Assembly (NCBI RefSeq): GCF_029338175.1
Contig: NZ_CP119862.1
Span: 2,542,001-2,606,000, forward strand
Direction: 5' to 3'
Length of the DNA stretch: 64,000 bases
Origin: Citrobacter enshiensis
GTDB lineage: Bacteria; Pseudomonadota; Gammaproteobacteria; Enterobacterales; Enterobacteriaceae
A program made the translations under genes and the position numbers. Shown here piece by piece: positions 38,732 through 49,341 of this stretch. Every line of letters starts with the position of its first letter. Position 1 is the stretch's first letter. The notes under the pieces were generated by a model. The model searched no databases. It worked only from the letters and a program-made list of their open reading frames with translations, and was not told where the DNA came from.

Positions 38732-39904
38732 ATGTTCGATTTTTCGAAGGTCGTCGACAGGCACGGTACCTGGTGTACGCAGTGGGATTATGTCGCCGAC
38801 CGTTTCGGTTGCGCCGATCTGCTGCCGTTTACGATTTCTGATATGGATTTCGCCACTGCCCCCTGCATTCTTGAGGCGCTGAATCAGCGCCTGACGCACG
38901 GTGTTCTGGGGTACAGCCGTTGGAAAAACGAGGAATTTTTAGGCGCCATTAGCCACTGGTTTTTGACGCGCCACCGTACCCCGATTGACCCTCAATCGGT
39001 GGTGTACGGTCCCTCCGTTATCTATATGGTCTCTGAGTTGATCCGCCAGTGGTCCAATGTGGGCGAAGGCGTGGTCATCCATACCCCGGCTTATGATGCT
39101 TTTTATAAAGCCGTTGAGGGTAATCAACGCACCGTTCTGCCTGTTGCGCTGGAAAAACGTGATAACGACTGGTTCTGCGACATGACAAAGCTCGAGGCCG
39201 TGCTCGCTCGCCCTGAGTGCAAGATCCTGCTTTTATGCAGTCCTCAGAATCCCACGGGCAAAGTCTGGACCCGTGATGAACTGGAGACCATGGCAGCGCT
39301 CTGTCATCGTCACGGCGTCCGGGTTATTTCTGATGAGATTCATATGGATATGGTTTGGGGAGATCACCCTCACATCCCCTGGAGCAACGTGGCGCGCGGC
39401 AACTGGGCGCTGCTGACCTCCGGATCCAAGAGTTTCAATATCCCGGCATTAACCGGGGCATACGGGTTTATCGAAGATGAAAGCAGTCGGGAACGCTACC
39501 TGAGCGCCCTGAAAGGCCGCGATGGTTTGTCTTCACCGGCAGTTTTGGCGCTCACCGCGCACATTGCCGCCTATCAGGACGGCGCGGAGTGGCTGGATGC
39601 GCTACGCGACTACCTCAGCGATAACCTGGACTTTATCGTGCAGTCGCTGAATACGGCATTTCCAGAGCTAAACTGGCAGGCGCCGCAATCCACCTATCTG
39701 GCGTGGATCGATCTTCGTCCGTTAAACATTGATGATAAAGCATTACAGGATGCGCTGATTCATCAGGAAAAAGTCGCCATTATGCCCGGATATACTTACG
39801 GTCAGGAAGGCAAGGGATTTGTGCGCCTGAATGCCGGTTGCCCCCGCTCGAAACTGGAAAAAGGCGTTGTCGGTTTGATCAACGCTATCCGCGCCGTACG
39901 TTAA
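38732..39904 (+). CDS. malY: PLP-dependent cystathionine beta-lyase MalY
   Basis: The 390-residue fold-type I PLP enzyme cleaves C-S bonds of cystathionine, and separately inhibits the activator MalT by direct contact in E. coli. The cofactor lysine is in TSGSKSFNIPAL, the conserved SPQNPTGKVW loop and the aspartate of SDEIHMD are present. It forms an operon with malX and is ended by a perfect 12-base hairpin. Same length as E. coli. Confidence 0.96.
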   Translation: MFDFSKVVDRHGTWCTQWDYVADRFGCADLLPFTISDMDFATAPCILEALNQRLTHGVLGYSRWKNEEFLGAISHWFLTRHRTPIDPQSVVYGPSVIYMVSELIRQWSNVGEGVVIHTPAYDAFYKAVEGNQRTVLPVALEKRDNDWFCDMTKLEAVLARPECKILLLCSPQNPTGKVWTRDELETMAALCHRHGVRVISDEIHMDMVWGDHPHIPWSNVARGNWALLTSGSKSFNIPALTGAYGFIEDESSRERYLSALKGRDGLSSPAVLALTAHIAAYQDGAEWLDALRDYLSDNLDFIVQSLNTAFPELNWQAPQSTYLAWIDLRPLNIDDKALQDALIHQEKVAIMPGYTYGQEGKGFVRLNAGCPRSKLEKGVVGLINAIRAVR

Positions 39905-39909
39905 CTCTG

Positions 39910-39939
39910 GTTGCGCAATGAAATTAATCATTGCGCAAC
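39910..39939 (+). terminator. malXY terminator
   Basis: GTTGCGCAATGA at 39910-39921 pairs perfectly with TCATTGCGCAAC at 39928-39939 over AATTAA, followed by ATAGATTTTA. Confidence 0.85.
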
Positions 39940-40006
39940 ATAGATTTTACCCCCCGTTTGTTTTTATAATAGCGAGCACTTTTATATTCAAAAAATGAGT
40001 GCGACC

Positions 40007-41008
40007 ATGATTGATACTTCCCTTCCGTTAACTGATGTTCATCGCCACCTTGATGGCAACATTCGTGCCCAAACTATTCTTGATCTTGGCCGCCAGTTTA
40101 ATGTGTCCCTCCCCGCTCAGACACTTGAAACCTTGATCCCACATGTGCAGGTAACCTCGACAGAACCTGACCTGGTCAGTTTTCTCTCAAAGCTGGACTG
40201 GGGCGTGAAAGTGTTGGCCTCGCTGGACGCCTGTCGTCGCGTGGCCTACGAGAACGTTGAAGATGCCGCGCGTAACGGTTTGCATTATGTTGAGCTGCGT
40301 TTTTCGCCGGGTTACATGGCAATGAGCCATCAACTCCCGGTTGCGGGTGTGGTCGAAGCGGTCATCGCTGGCGTGCAGGAAGGCAGCCGGGCGTTCGGCG
40401 TTGAAGCGCGTCTGATCGGCATCATGAGCCGCACATTCGGTGAAGCGGCATGCCTGCAGGAACTTGAGGCATTGTTGGCCCACCGCGATCGCATCACCGC
40501 CCTCGATCTGGCTGGCGACGAACTCGGATTCCCGGGCAGTTTGTTCCTGTCGCACTTTAATCGCGCACGTGACGCTGGCTGGCATATTACCGTCCACGCT
40601 GGTGAAGCCGCCGGTCCGGAGAGTATCTGGCAGGCCATCCGTGAACTGGGCGCTGAGCGAATTGGACATGGCGTAAAAGCCGTAGAAGATCGTGCGTTAA
40701 TGGATTTTCTGGCTGAGCAACGTATCGGTATTGAATCGTGTCTGACCTCCAATATTCAGACCAGCACCGTCGCATCGCTCGCCGTACACCCACTGAAAAC
40801 GTTCCTTGAGCACGGCGTGATGGCCAGCCTCAATACCGACGATCCTGCGGTACAAGGAGTGGACATTATTCACGAATACACCGTCGCGGCGCCTGCGGCA
40901 GGTCTGACACGTGAGCAGATTCGCCAGGCACAGATCAACGGTCTGGAAATGGCCTTCCTGAATGACGCGGAAAAACGCGCTCTGCGCGAAAAAGTGGCTG
41001 CGGCGTAA
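40007..41008 (+). CDS. add: Adenosine deaminase Add
   Basis: The 333-residue metal-dependent TIM-barrel deaminase converts adenosine and deoxyadenosine to the inosines. Zinc ligands and catalytic residues are in [18 protein letters not shown] (His and Glu), ERIGHGV and SLNTDDPAV. An ATG four codons upstream at 39995 is in frame; the chosen start matches the E. coli protein. Terminated by a REP-like hairpin. Confidence 0.96.
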   Translation: MIDTSLPLTDVHRHLDGNIRAQTILDLGRQFNVSLPAQTLETLIPHVQVTSTEPDLVSFLSKLDWGVKVLASLDACRRVAYENVEDAARNGLHYVELRFSPGYMAMSHQLPVAGVVEAVIAGVQEGSRAFGVEARLIGIMSRTFGEAACLQELEALLAHRDRITALDLAGDELGFPGSLFLSHFNRARDAGWHITVHAGEAAGPESIWQAIRELGAERIGHGVKAVEDRALMDFLAEQRIGIESCLTSNIQTSTVASLAVHPLKTFLEHGVMASLNTDDPAVQGVDIIHEYTVAAPAAGLTREQIRQAQINGLEMAFLNDAEKRALREKVAAA

Positions 41009-41018
41009 GTGTTTCGTT

Positions 41019-41043
41019 GCCGGATAAGCCACGCTTATCCGGC
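41019..41043. terminator. REP-like hairpin between convergent add and ydgJ
   Basis: GCCGGATAAG at 41019-41028 pairs perfectly with CTTATCCGGC at 41034-41043 over CCACG. The arms resemble the enteric REP/BIME core (GCCGGAT...ATCCGGC). Confidence 0.8.
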
Positions 41044-41063
41044 ATTATCGAAAAGGGAGAAAA

Positions 41064-42104
41064 TCAGGCAAGGCTCAGCGTTGCGCGGTGTTTCGCTGAT
41101 TCAATACCCAGTTCAATCAGTTCCATAATTTGAATAGCCTGACTCGCCGGAACCGGATTTTCACCGTTACCGTTCAGCGCATCGCGGATACCAGCATAAT
41201 AAGCCGGATAGTTACCCGGAACGGTCAGCCAGGACTCTTCCACACGTTCTTCACCCTCAACACGCGTTAAGACACCATCACGCATATCGTAACCCCAGTC
41301 TTCCTGTGGCAGACGTTCGCCATTTTTCAGGCGTTCTTCTTGCGGATCAAGACCATATTTTACAAAGCTTGCGCGCGAACCGTGCACGATGTAGCGTGCC
41401 GATTCCGCTGCCGCCAGCATCGTGCCATGCAGAACGATCCGGCGCTGTGGGTAGGCCAGCACAGCATGGAAGTAATCGGTAGATTGAGCGCCCGGACGCA
41501 GTTGCGCGAGATCGACCGTCATGCTGACAGGTAAGCCGAACAGATTGATGGCCTGATCGAGCAAATGCGGCGCCAGATCATACCAGATACCGCTGCCCGG
41601 ACCGCCCTGTTCCCGCCAGCGGTCGCGAACCTGCGGACGAAAGCGGTCAAAGTGAGATTCAAAATAAGCCACCTCGCCCAGCACACCATCGGCCAGCAGC
41701 GCCTTCAGCGTCAGGAAATCACTGTCCCAGCGTCGATTGTGGAAAACGGAAAGCACCCGCCCGAGACTGCGGGCTAATGACTCCAGCTCACGCGCTTGTG
41801 ACAGTGTCACGGTAAACGGTTTATCCACCACGACATGTTTCCCCGCTTCCAGCGCGGCTTTTGCCAGCGGGAAATGCGTGTCGTTCGGGGTGGGGATCAC
41901 AATAAGGTCGATATTCGGATCGTTGAAAAGATGCTTAGGCTCAGAGACAACCGTCACCGAAGGCCAGTCAGCCTTCACTTTTGTTTCATCACTACTGGAA
42001 ACCGCCACCAGCTCCAGTCCAGGCGTCCCCACGATCAAAGGTGCATGGAAGGTTTTGCTGGCATAACCGTAACCGATTAACCCAACGCGGATGTTGTCAC
42101 TCAT
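41064..42104 (-). CDS. ydgJ: Gfo/Idh/MocA-type oxidoreductase YdgJ
   Basis: The 346-residue NAD(P)-binding oxidoreductase has the Rossmann GLIGYGYASKTFHAPL motif at the N-terminus, the VVVDKPFTVT catalytic-lysine motif (EKP-like) in the middle, and the substrate domain with the GGPGSGIWYDLAPHLLDQ helix containing Asp and His of the family. Substrate is unknown; relatives act on sugars and inositols. The frame opens 30 codons upstream, but GAGG before the ATG at 42104 and the E. coli N-terminus MSDNIRVGLIG fix the start. Confidence 0.95.
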   Translation of the reverse strand: MSDNIRVGLIGYGYASKTFHAPLIVGTPGLELVAVSSSDETKVKADWPSVTVVSEPKHLFNDPNIDLIVIPTPNDTHFPLAKAALEAGKHVVVDKPFTVTLSQARELESLARSLGRVLSVFHNRRWDSDFLTLKALLADGVLGEVAYFESHFDRFRPQVRDRWREQGGPGSGIWYDLAPHLLDQAINLFGLPVSMTVDLAQLRPGAQSTDYFHAVLAYPQRRIVLHGTMLAAAESARYIVHGSRASFVKYGLDPQEERLKNGERLPQEDWGYDMRDGVLTRVEGEERVEESWLTVPGNYPAYYAGIRDALNGNGENPVPASQAIQIMELIELGIESAKHRATLSLA

Positions 42105-42345
42105 GTTATCGCCTCTCATTACAGAACATTCACATTTCACACTATCCCATAACCACTCACAATAGTTTAATGGCCTTACAACGACAAAGGCCATTAATTA
42201 ACTTAAGTCAAACAAATGCCACTTTACCTAAACTTGTTGCGAAAAAGTCGTTGAAATCGTTCCCGATAAACTTGCCGTCTTAAATGTTGATGGGTAACAT
42301 TTGCACCCTGTGTTTATGGATAAATCAAAGCAAATGTCGTCAGTA

Positions 42346-42471
42346 ATGAATCGTCTTATTGAATTAACAGGCTGGGTTGTTCTTGTGGTCTCCGTCATTC
42401 TTTTGGGAGTGGCCACTCATATCGACAATTACCAACCTCCAGAACCTACCGCCACCGTTGGGAAAAAATAA
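42346..42471 (+). CDS. blr: Small membrane protein Blr
   Basis: The 41-residue single-span protein starts MNRLIELTGWVVLVVSVILL and has the HIDNYQPPEP periplasmic segment, matching E. coli Blr closely. Blr associates with the divisome and its loss raises beta-lactam susceptibility. Two in-frame ATGs exist upstream (42316 and 42334); none has a good ribosome site, so the start rests on identity with E. coli. It is divergent from ydgJ. Confidence 0.9.
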   Translation: MNRLIELTGWVVLVVSVILLGVATHIDNYQPPEPTATVGKK

Positions 42472-42775
42472 ACGTCGCCGGGTTGAGACGCCGTACACCG
42501 CATGAAGCGAGGATGTTTACCGTTTGGTCATCCCGAGAATCCGCTGCAAATTTATCAAAAAAGGATAAATGTACCGCGTCCAGACCCGACGCTTATTGCC
42601 TGTTTTAATGAAGCGCGTTACCCTTCCGGCTGGTGCCTAATTGCGCCAGCCAGTTTATACGTAAGAACTATCTTATTTTGAAAATCACGTGGCGCTTAAC
42701 CTTCCCTGCGCCTGGTTGTGTATTTTCATATTTACTACTCCGTTGGTGTTATTTTTTTAATATGGATCCCCGTTT
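42472..42775. other. Intergenic region blr-cnu with a hairpin
   Basis: About 300 bases with no convincing gene. GGCTGGTGC at 42628-42636 pairs with GCGCCAGCC at 42643-42651 (one mismatch-type pair) over a 6-base loop, followed by AGTTTAT; a weak terminator is possible. The rest is AT-rich sequence upstream of cnu and presumably holds its promoter. Confidence 0.5.
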
Positions 42776-42991
42776 ATGACTGTCCAGGATTATCTATTAA
42801 AATTCCGTAAAATCAGTTCACTCGAAAGTCTGGAAAAGTTGTTCGATCATCTTAACTACACGCTGACCGACGATCGGGACATTATCAATATGTACCGCGC
42901 CGCCGACCATCGTCGTGCGGAATTGATCTCCGGTGGACGCCTGTTTGATGTCGGTCAGGTACCTAAATCCGTCTGGCATTACGTGCAATAA
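42776..42991 (+). CDS. cnu: Nucleoid-associated protein Cnu (YdgT), Hha family
   Basis: The 71-residue Hha/YmoA-family protein binds H-NS and StpA and modulates silencing of horizontally acquired DNA; it was also found to bind an oriC-related 26-bp sequence. The pattern [15 protein letters not shown] and [14 protein letters not shown] is the family hallmark. Length equals E. coli Cnu and Salmonella YdgT. Its likely targets here include H-NS-silenced genes such as mdtJI or the AT-rich element. Confidence 0.97.
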   Translation: MTVQDYLLKFRKISSLESLEKLFDHLNYTLTDDRDIINMYRAADHRRAELISGGRLFDVGQVPKSVWHYVQ

Positions 42992-43082
42992 CGAAGAGAG
43001 TAGCGCTCACCGTTAAAAGATTTATAATAATCGCCCCAAAATAGAGGGTATGCCTGTTAGCGCCAGCAAATCTGGAGAAGAT

Positions 43083-43523
43083 ATGACCACAACACCGGCA
43101 CAACGCATCGGAGGCTGGTTGCTTGGCCCGTTAGCCTGGCTGTTAGTCGCGCTATTGAGCGCATCACTGGCACTGTTGCTTTACGTCACCGCGCTTGCGA
43201 CTCCGCAAACGTTAAAAGCGCTGAGTGAGCAAGAGACGGGCAACTTAGTGCTCTGGGGCATTTCATTTTTGACTGCGATTGCGATGTGGTATTACACGCT
43301 GTGGCTGACGATTGCGTTCTTCAAGCGCAGGCATTGTGTGCCTAAGCACTATATTATCTGGCTGCTGATATCGGTATTACTGGCCATCAAAGCATTTGCA
43401 TTTTCGCCAGTGCCCGATGCGTTTGCCGTTCGCCAACTGTTGTTTCCGTTACTGGCGGCAGCCCTGATGGCGCCCTATTTCAAACGTTCAGCGCGCGTAA
43501 AAGCCACGTTTGTGAACCCGTAA
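43083..43523 (+). CDS. ydgK: DUF2569 inner membrane protein YdgK
   Basis: The 146-residue protein has four hydrophobic helices and belongs to DUF2569. GGAG six bases before the ATG at 43083 decides the start over the in-frame ATG at 43050. It immediately precedes the rsx operon and may be co-transcribed with it. Function unknown. Confidence 0.92.
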   Translation: MTTTPAQRIGGWLLGPLAWLLVALLSASLALLLYVTALATPQTLKALSEQETGNLVLWGISFLTAIAMWYYTLWLTIAFFKRRHCVPKHYIIWLLISVLLAIKAFAFSPVPDAFAVRQLLFPLLAAALMAPYFKRSARVKATFVNP

Positions 43524-43546
43524 TAACCTTACAGTTAACCTGTTGT

Positions 43547-43583
43547 CGCCTGCTGTAGATTGACAGATAATAGGCGGCTTTTT
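43547..43583 (+). terminator. Weak terminator-like element before rsxA
   Basis: CGCCT at 43547-43551 can pair with AGGCG at 43572-43576, followed by GCTTTTTTATTT. The U-tract is good but the stem is short and the loop long, so read-through from ydgK to rsxA is likely. Confidence 0.35.
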
Positions 43584-43599
43584 TATTTCAGGCCGAAAA

Positions 43600-44181
43600 A
43601 TGACTGATTACCTGCTGCTCTTTGTCGGAACTGTACTGGTCAACAACTTTGTACTGGTTAAGTTTCTGGGCCTTTGTCCATTCATGGGAGTTTCCAAAAA
43701 ACTGGAAACCGCGATGGGTATGGGGCTTGCTACCACTTTTGTAATGACACTTGCGTCTATTTGCGCTTGGTTGATCGACACCTGGATCCTGATCCCGCTC
43801 GATCTCATCTACCTGCGCACGCTGGCGTTTATTTTAGTCATTGCCGTGGTCGTGCAATTTACCGAGATGGTGGTGCGTAAAACCAGTCCAGCGCTGTATC
43901 GTCTGTTGGGGATCTTCCTGCCGCTTATCACTACCAACTGTGCGGTGTTAGGCGTGGCGCTGCTCAACATCAACCTCGGTCATAATTTTCTGCAATCGGC
44001 ACTGTACGGTTTTTCCGCTGCCGTCGGCTTCTCTCTGGTCATGGTGTTATTCGCCGCTATTCGTGAACGCCTCGCCGTGGCAGACGTTCCCGCCCCCTTC
44101 CGTGGCAACGCAATAGCGCTGATTACCGCCGGTTTAATGTCATTAGCCTTTATGGGCTTTAGTGGTTTGGTGAAGTTGTAA
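43600..44181 (+). CDS. rsxA: Rsx/Rnf complex subunit RsxA
   Basis: The 193-residue integral membrane subunit has six helices and is homologous to RsxE and to NqrD/E. It starts the rsxABCDGE-nth operon, whose products form a membrane electron-transfer complex that keeps SoxR reduced in E. coli and moves ions in other bacteria. The helix carrying [16 protein letters not shown] supplies the cysteine thought to bind the intramembrane iron centre, with a second in TTNCAVLG. The stop overlaps the rsxB start by one base. Confidence 0.97.
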   Translation: MTDYLLLFVGTVLVNNFVLVKFLGLCPFMGVSKKLETAMGMGLATTFVMTLASICAWLIDTWILIPLDLIYLRTLAFILVIAVVVQFTEMVVRKTSPALYRLLGIFLPLITTNCAVLGVALLNINLGHNFLQSALYGFSAAVGFSLVMVLFAAIRERLAVADVPAPFRGNAIALITAGLMSLAFMGFSGLVKL

Positions 44182-44759
44182 TGAACGCTATCTGGATTGC
44201 CGTTGCCGCCGTGAGCCTGCTGGGTTTGGCGTTTGGCGCCATTCTGGGTTATGCCTCCCGCCGTTTCGCGGTTGAAGATGATCCGGTTGTTGAGAAAATT
44301 GACGAAATCCTGCCGCAGAGCCAGTGTGGACAATGCGGCTATCCTGGCTGCCGCCCTTACGCAGAGGCCATTGGCGTCGAGGGTGAAAAAATAAACCGTT
44401 GCGCCCCTGGCGGGGAAGTCGTCATGCTCAAAATTGCGGAATTACTGAATGTGGATCCGCAACCCATTGACGGTGATGAACAGGACCTCACTCCGGTCCG
44501 TATGCTGGCGGTCATTGATGAAAACAACTGCATCGGTTGCACAAAATGTATTCAGTCCTGCCCGGTAGACGCAATTGTGGGCGCCACCCGCGCCATGCAC
44601 ACGGTCATGAACGATCTCTGCACCGGCTGCAATCTGTGTGTCGACCCTTGCCCGACCCAGTGCATCGAGTTACGTCCGGTGGCTGAAACACCTGATAGTT
44701 GGAAGTGGGATTTGAACACCATTCCCGTTCGTATCATTCCCGTGGAACAACATGCTTAA
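44181..44759 (+). CDS. rsxB: Rsx/Rnf iron-sulfur subunit RsxB
   Basis: The 192-residue subunit has an N-terminal membrane helix, a 4Fe-4S domain ([16 protein letters not shown] with a following Cys in NRCAPGG), and two ferredoxin [4Fe-4S] motifs, [12 protein letters not shown] and [12 protein letters not shown]. It delivers electrons to RsxC or to SoxR. It overlaps both neighbours: one base with rsxA and eight bases with rsxC, indicating tight translational coupling. Confidence 0.97.
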   Translation: MNAIWIAVAAVSLLGLAFGAILGYASRRFAVEDDPVVEKIDEILPQSQCGQCGYPGCRPYAEAIGVEGEKINRCAPGGEVVMLKIAELLNVDPQPIDGDEQDLTPVRMLAVIDENNCIGCTKCIQSCPVDAIVGATRAMHTVMNDLCTGCNLCVDPCPTQCIELRPVAETPDSWKWDLNTIPVRIIPVEQHA

Positions 44760-46959
44760 GTTATTCTCTGCCTTTAGAAAAGATAAGATCTGGGATTTTG
44801 ACGGCGGCATTCATCCACCGGAAATGAAAACCCAGTCAAACGGTACGCCCCTGCGCCAGGTTCCGCTGGCGCAGCGTTTCGTTATTCCTTTAAAACAGCA
44901 CATTGGCGCCGAAGGTGAACTGTGCGTCAGCGTAGGCGATCGCGTGTTACGTGGACAACCGTTGACCCGCGGACGCGGGAAAATGCTTCCGGTTCATGCG
45001 CCAACCTCCGGCACCGTCGTTGCCATTGCCCCCCATTCCACCGCGCATCCTTCCGCCCTGGCAGAACTCAGCGTCATTATTGATGCTGATGGCGAAGATT
45101 GCTGGATTGAACGCGAGGGCTGGGCGGATTACCGTACCCGGAGTCATGAAGAACTGATCACGCGTATTCATCAGTACGGCGTTGCTGGACTCGGCGGCGC
45201 GGGATTCCCTACCGGCGTGAAGTTACAGGGCGGCGGCGACAAGATCGAAACGCTGATCATCAATGCGGCGGAATGCGAACCCTATATTACGGCAGATGAT
45301 CGCCTGATGCAGGACTGCGCCGCCCAGGTGGTGGAAGGTATCCGCATTCTCGCGCACATTCTGCAACCGCAAGAGATTTTGATCGGCATTGAAGACAATA
45401 AACCGCAGGCCATTTCCATGTTGCGGGCGGTACTGGCTGGCGCGCACGACATTTCGCTGCGTGTCATCCCGACGAAATATCCTTCCGGCGGCGCAAAACA
45501 GCTCACACAAATTTTGACCGGTAAGCAGGTTCCGCATGGAGGCCGTTCCTCCGATATCGGCGTGTTGATGCAAAACGTCGGCACCGCGTATGCCGTCAAA
45601 CGTGCGGTTATTGATGGTGAACCGATCACCGAGCGCGTCGTGACGTTAACTGGCGAGGCGGTGAGTCGCCCTGGCAACGTCTGGGCGAGACTGGGTACCC
45701 CGGTTCGCCACCTCCTCGACGATGCCGGTTTTTGCCCTTCCGCCGATCAGATGGTGATTATGGGGGGACCGCTCATGGGCTTCACCCTGCCGTGGCTGGA
45801 TGTACCGGTCGTGAAGATCACCAACTGCCTCCTTGCGCCAACGGCGGCTGAAATGGGCGAACCGCAGGAAGAAAAAGGCTGCATCCGTTGTAGCGCCTGT
45901 GCCGATGCGTGTCCGGCCGATCTGCTGCCTCAGCAGTTGTACTGGTTTAGCAAAGGCCAGCAGCACGACAAAGCGACGGCGCACAATCTGGCGGACTGCA
46001 TTGAATGCGGTGCCTGCGCCTGGGTATGCCCAAGCAATATCCCGTTGGTACAGTACTTCCGGCAGGAAAAAGCAGAAATATACGCCATCAGTCAGGAAGA
46101 AAAGCGCGCCGCTGAAGCAAAAGCACGCTTCGAAGCCCGACAGGCACGACTTGAGCGTGAGAAAGCCGCGCGTCTTGAGCGACACAAAAGCGCCGCTGTG
46201 CAGCCTGCGGCGAAAGATCATGATGCGATTGCCGCCGCGCTGGCTCGCGTCAAAGAAAAACAGGCACAAGCAATGCAACCGGTGGTTATCCAGGCGGGGG
46301 CAAAACCAGACAATAGCGCCGTAATTGCGGCGCGCGAAGCACGCAAAGCGCAGGCCCGGGCAAAACAGGCAGAGAACGGCAACATCGAAGAGAGCCGTAC
46401 CGATGCCGATCCGCGCAAAGCCGCCATCGAAGCAGCGATTGCCCGCGCCAAAGCACGCAAGCAGGAACAACAGGCAGTCAGTGAACCTGCCGAACCCGTG
46501 GATCCACGCAAAGCCGCCGTCGAAGCGGCCATTGCCCGTGCCAAAGCACGTAAACTGGAACAGCAGGCAGTCAGTGAACCTGCCGAACCCGTGGACCCGC
46601 GCAAAGCCGCTGTCGAAGCGGCCATTGCCCGTGCCAAAGCACGTAAGCTGGAACAGCAGGCAGCCAGTGAACCTGCCGAACCCGTGGACCCACGCAAAGC
46701 CGCCGTCGAAGCGGCCATTGCCCGCGCTAAAGCACGTAAGCTGGAACAGCAGGCGCCCAGTGAGCCTGCCGACCCCGTGGACCCGCGCAAAGCCGCCGTC
46801 GAAGCGGCCATTGCCCGCGCTAAAGCACGTAAGCTGGAACAACAGGCAGTCAGTGATCCTGCCGAGCCCGTGGACCCACGCAAAGCCGCCATCGCAGCAG
46901 CGATTGCCCGCGCTCAGGCAAAAAAAGCCGCACAGCAGCAGGTTGTTAACGAGGAATAA
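44752..46959 (+). CDS. rsxC: Rsx/Rnf subunit RsxC with repeat-rich C-terminus
   Basis: The 735-residue peripheral NADH-dehydrogenase-like subunit has NqrF/Nuo51-type FMN and NADH-binding regions ([13 protein letters not shown] near residue 150), two [4Fe-4S] motifs ([12 protein letters not shown] and [16 protein letters not shown]) around residues 378-425, and a long Ala/Arg/Lys/Glu coiled tail. From residue 553 to the end the tail consists of six 31-residue repeats. The protein ends exactly at the ATG of rsxD. Tail length varies between enterics; the core is well conserved. Confidence 0.97.
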   Translation: MLKLFSAFRKDKIWDFDGGIHPPEMKTQSNGTPLRQVPLAQRFVIPLKQHIGAEGELCVSVGDRVLRGQPLTRGRGKMLPVHAPTSGTVVAIAPHSTAHPSALAELSVIIDADGEDCWIEREGWADYRTRSHEELITRIHQYGVAGLGGAGFPTGVKLQGGGDKIETLIINAAECEPYITADDRLMQDCAAQVVEGIRILAHILQPQEILIGIEDNKPQAISMLRAVLAGAHDISLRVIPTKYPSGGAKQLTQILTGKQVPHGGRSSDIGVLMQNVGTAYAVKRAVIDGEPITERVVTLTGEAVSRPGNVWARLGTPVRHLLDDAGFCPSADQMVIMGGPLMGFTLPWLDVPVVKITNCLLAPTAAEMGEPQEEKGCIRCSACADACPADLLPQQLYWFSKGQQHDKATAHNLADCIECGACAWVCPSNIPLVQYFRQEKAEIYAISQEEKRAAEAKARFEARQARLEREKAARLERHKSAAVQPAAKDHDAIAAALARVKEKQAQAMQPVVIQAGAKPDNSAVIAAREARKAQARAKQAENGNIEESRTDADPRKAAIEAAIARAKARKQEQQAVSEPAEPVDPRKAAVEAAIARAKARKLEQQAVSEPAEPVDPRKAAVEAAIARAKARKLEQQAASEPAEPVDPRKAAVEAAIARAKARKLEQQAPSEPADPVDPRKAAVEAAIARAKARKLEQQAVSDPAEPVDPRKAAIAAAIARAQAKKAAQQQVVNEE
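46408..46935 (+). repeat. 93-base tandem repeat in rsxC
   Basis: Repeat units begin at 46408, 46501, 46594, 46687, 46780 and 46873, an exact 93-base period (31 codons). Each encodes [18 protein letters not shown] followed by an [12 protein letters not shown]-like linker; the last unit is truncated. DNA identity between the central units is very high, so copy number can change by slippage or recombination without a frameshift. Confidence 0.95.
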
Positions 46960-48018
46960 ATGGTATTCAGAATCGCAAGCTCCCCTTATACCCATAACCA
47001 GCGGCAGACATCGCGAATCATGCTGCTGGTGCTCATCGCCGCGTTGCCGGGGATTGCCGCTCAGCTGTGGTTTTTCGGTTGGGGTACGTCGTTCCAGATA
47101 ATCCTGGCCTCGGCCAGCGCGCTGATTGCCGAAGCCGTCGTGCTCCAGTTACGTAAACAGCCAGTGGTCACCATTTTAAAAGACAACTCCGCCCTGCTTA
47201 CGGGTTTACTGTTAGCGGTGAGTATTCCGCCGCTCGCCCCCTGGTGGATGGTCGTGTTGGGTACCGTGTTTGCCGTCATTATCGCCAAGCAGCTTTACGG
47301 CGGCCTTGGGCAAAATCCGTTTAACCCGGCGATGATTGGCTATGTGGTCCTGCTGATCTCGTTTCCGGTACAGATGACCAGTTGGTTACCTCCGCACGAA
47401 ATCGCGGCGTCTGCCCCAGGTTTATCAGATGCTATACAGGTGATTTTCACCGGACATACCGCCACTGGCGGTGATATGAACACACTGCGGATGGGCATTG
47501 ATGGCATCAGCCAGGCAACGCCGCTGGATACCTTTAAGACATCGCTGCATGCGGGTCGCTCGGTTGAGCAGATCATGCAATACCCCATCTACAGCGGGAT
47601 GTTGGCAGGTGCGGGCTGGCAATGGGTGAACCTGGCCTGGCTGGCTGGCGGCGTATGGCTGCTGTGGACGAAGGCTATCAAATGGCACATTCCCGTCAGC
47701 TTCTTGCTGACGCTTGCCCTGTGCGCTTCGTTAGGCTGGCTTTTTTCACCTCAGTCACTGGCATCGCCGCAGTTACATCTGCTTTCTGGCGCGACCATGC
47801 TGGGCGCATTCTTTATATTGACCGATCCTGTGACAGCCTCAACGACGAATCGTGGCCGGTTGATTTTTGGCGCACTGGCAGGCTTGTTAGTTTGGCTTAT
47901 CCGCAGTTTTGGCGGTTATCCCGATGGTGTGGCCTTTGCCGTTCTGCTGGCGAACATCACCGTTCCCCTGATCGACTATTACACCCGGCCTCGCGTGTAC
48001 GGTCATCGAAAAGGATAA
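46960..48018 (+). CDS. rsxD: Rsx/Rnf subunit RsxD
   Basis: The 352-residue membrane subunit is homologous to NqrB and has about nine to ten helices. FMN is carried covalently on a threonine in the periplasmic loop, fitting [11 protein letters not shown] near residue 187. It starts directly after the rsxC stop without a gap and ends four bases before rsxG. Confidence 0.97.
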   Translation: MVFRIASSPYTHNQRQTSRIMLLVLIAALPGIAAQLWFFGWGTSFQIILASASALIAEAVVLQLRKQPVVTILKDNSALLTGLLLAVSIPPLAPWWMVVLGTVFAVIIAKQLYGGLGQNPFNPAMIGYVVLLISFPVQMTSWLPPHEIAASAPGLSDAIQVIFTGHTATGGDMNTLRMGIDGISQATPLDTFKTSLHAGRSVEQIMQYPIYSGMLAGAGWQWVNLAWLAGGVWLLWTKAIKWHIPVSFLLTLALCASLGWLFSPQSLASPQLHLLSGATMLGAFFILTDPVTASTTNRGRLIFGALAGLLVWLIRSFGGYPDGVAFAVLLANITVPLIDYYTRPRVYGHRKG

Positions 48019-48021
48019 ACC

Positions 48022-48642
48022 ATGCTGAAAACAATTCGTAAACACGGCATCACGCTGGCGCTGTTTGCGGCGGGTTCGACAGGACTGACCGCCGCCATCA
48101 ATATGATGACAAAAACGACAATTGATGAGCAGGCAGCATTGCAGCAAAAAGTGTTGTTTGATCAGGTCATTCCGGCAGACCGCTACAATAATAATCTGCA
48201 GAATAGCTGCTTTGTTGTTAACAGCCCGGCATTAGGAAAAGGCGCACATCGCGTTTATATTGCCCGTATGGACGATACGCCTGTTGCGGCTATCCTTGAG
48301 GCAACGGCTCCGGATGGATACTCCGGCGCGATTCAACTGCTGGTGGGTGCCGATTTCAACGGTACGGTCCTCGGCACACGAGTGACAGAGCACCATGAAA
48401 CGCCGGGCCTGGGCGACAAAATAGAATTGCGTCTCTCCGACTGGGTAACCCACTTTGCGGGCAAGAGCATCGGCGGAGAAAATGACGCGCACTGGGCCGT
48501 AAAAAAAGATGGCGGCGACTTTGACCAGTTCACCGGCGCGACAATTACACCGCGAGCAGTTGTTAATGCAGTGAAACGCGCAGGTCTGTATGCGCAAACG
48601 CTTCCTGCGCAACTCCCCCAACTCACCGCCTGTGGAGAATAA
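48022..48642 (+). CDS. rsxG: Rsx/Rnf subunit RsxG
   Basis: The 206-residue protein has an N-terminal membrane anchor and a periplasmic FMN-binding domain; the covalent attachment site is the threonine of [11 protein letters not shown] near the C-terminus. It resembles NqrC. It lies between rsxD and rsxE with gaps of three bases on both sides. Confidence 0.97.
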   Translation: MLKTIRKHGITLALFAAGSTGLTAAINMMTKTTIDEQAALQQKVLFDQVIPADRYNNNLQNSCFVVNSPALGKGAHRVYIARMDDTPVAAILEATAPDGYSGAIQLLVGADFNGTVLGTRVTEHHETPGLGDKIELRLSDWVTHFAGKSIGGENDAHWAVKKDGGDFDQFTGATITPRAVVNAVKRAGLYAQTLPAQLPQLTACGE

Positions 48643-48645
48643 ACC

Positions 48646-49341
48646 ATGAGCGAAATTAAAGACGTCATTGTTCAGGGCCTCTGGAAAAATAACTCCGCCC
48701 TCGTGCAGTTACTCGGTATGTGCCCTCTGCTGGCCGTCACCTCAACCGCCACCAACGCGCTCGGTTTAGGTCTTGCCACGACGCTCGTACTGACGCTGAC
48801 CAACCTGACGATTTCGGCACTACGTCGCTGGACGCCAGCAGAGATCCGCATCCCTATCTACGTGATGATCATCGCTTCCGTGGTCAGCGCAGTACAAATG
48901 CTCATCAATGCTTATGCGTTTGGCCTGTACCAGTCGTTGGGGATTTTTATTCCGCTGATTGTCACGAACTGCATTGTGGTAGGACGTGCAGAGGCGTTTG
49001 CCGCCAGAAAAGGCCCGGCGCTCTCAGCGCTTGACGGTTTTTCTATCGGGATGGGTGCCACCTGCGCGATGTTCGTGCTCGGATCGCTGCGCGAGATCAT
49101 CGGCAACGGGACGTTGTTTGACGGTGCGGACGGTCTGCTTGGCAGTTGGGCAAAAGTGTTGCGGGTAGAAATTTTCCATACCGACTCACCTTTCCTGTTG
49201 GCAATGTTGCCGCCGGGAGCCTTTATCGGTCTGGGACTCATGCTGGCTGTGAAATACCTTATTGATGAGAAGATGAAAAAGCGTCGTGCCGAAGCCGTTG
49301 CAGCAGATGCCCCGGCAGGCGAAACAGGGAATGTCTCATGA
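48646..49341 (+). CDS. rsxE: Rsx/Rnf subunit RsxE
   Basis: The 231-residue six-helix membrane subunit is homologous to RsxA; the segments [13 protein letters not shown] and [14 protein letters not shown] carry the matching cysteines. A hydrophilic C-terminal tail ([19 protein letters not shown]) follows. Its last four bases overlap the nth start (ATGA). Confidence 0.97.
   Translation: MSEIKDVIVQGLWKNNSALVQLLGMCPLLAVTSTATNALGLGLATTLVLTLTNLTISALRRWTPAEIRIPIYVMIIASVVSAVQMLINAYAFGLYQSLGIFIPLIVTNCIVVGRAEAFAARKGPALSALDGFSIGMGATCAMFVLGSLREIIGNGTLFDGADGLLGSWAKVLRVEIFHTDSPFLLAMLPPGAFIGLGLMLAVKYLIDEKMKKRRAEAVAADAPAGETGNVS

Noticed and set aside
46408-46935. Regular repeats that might suggest a CRISPR array
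   Set aside because: The 93-base units are contiguous, in frame and without unique spacers; they encode the RsxC tail.
45646-46995. 449-codon open frame antisense to rsxC
   Set aside because: It is kept open by the 93-base tandem repeats; its Cys/Phe/Gly-rich repetitive translation is the mirror of RsxC.
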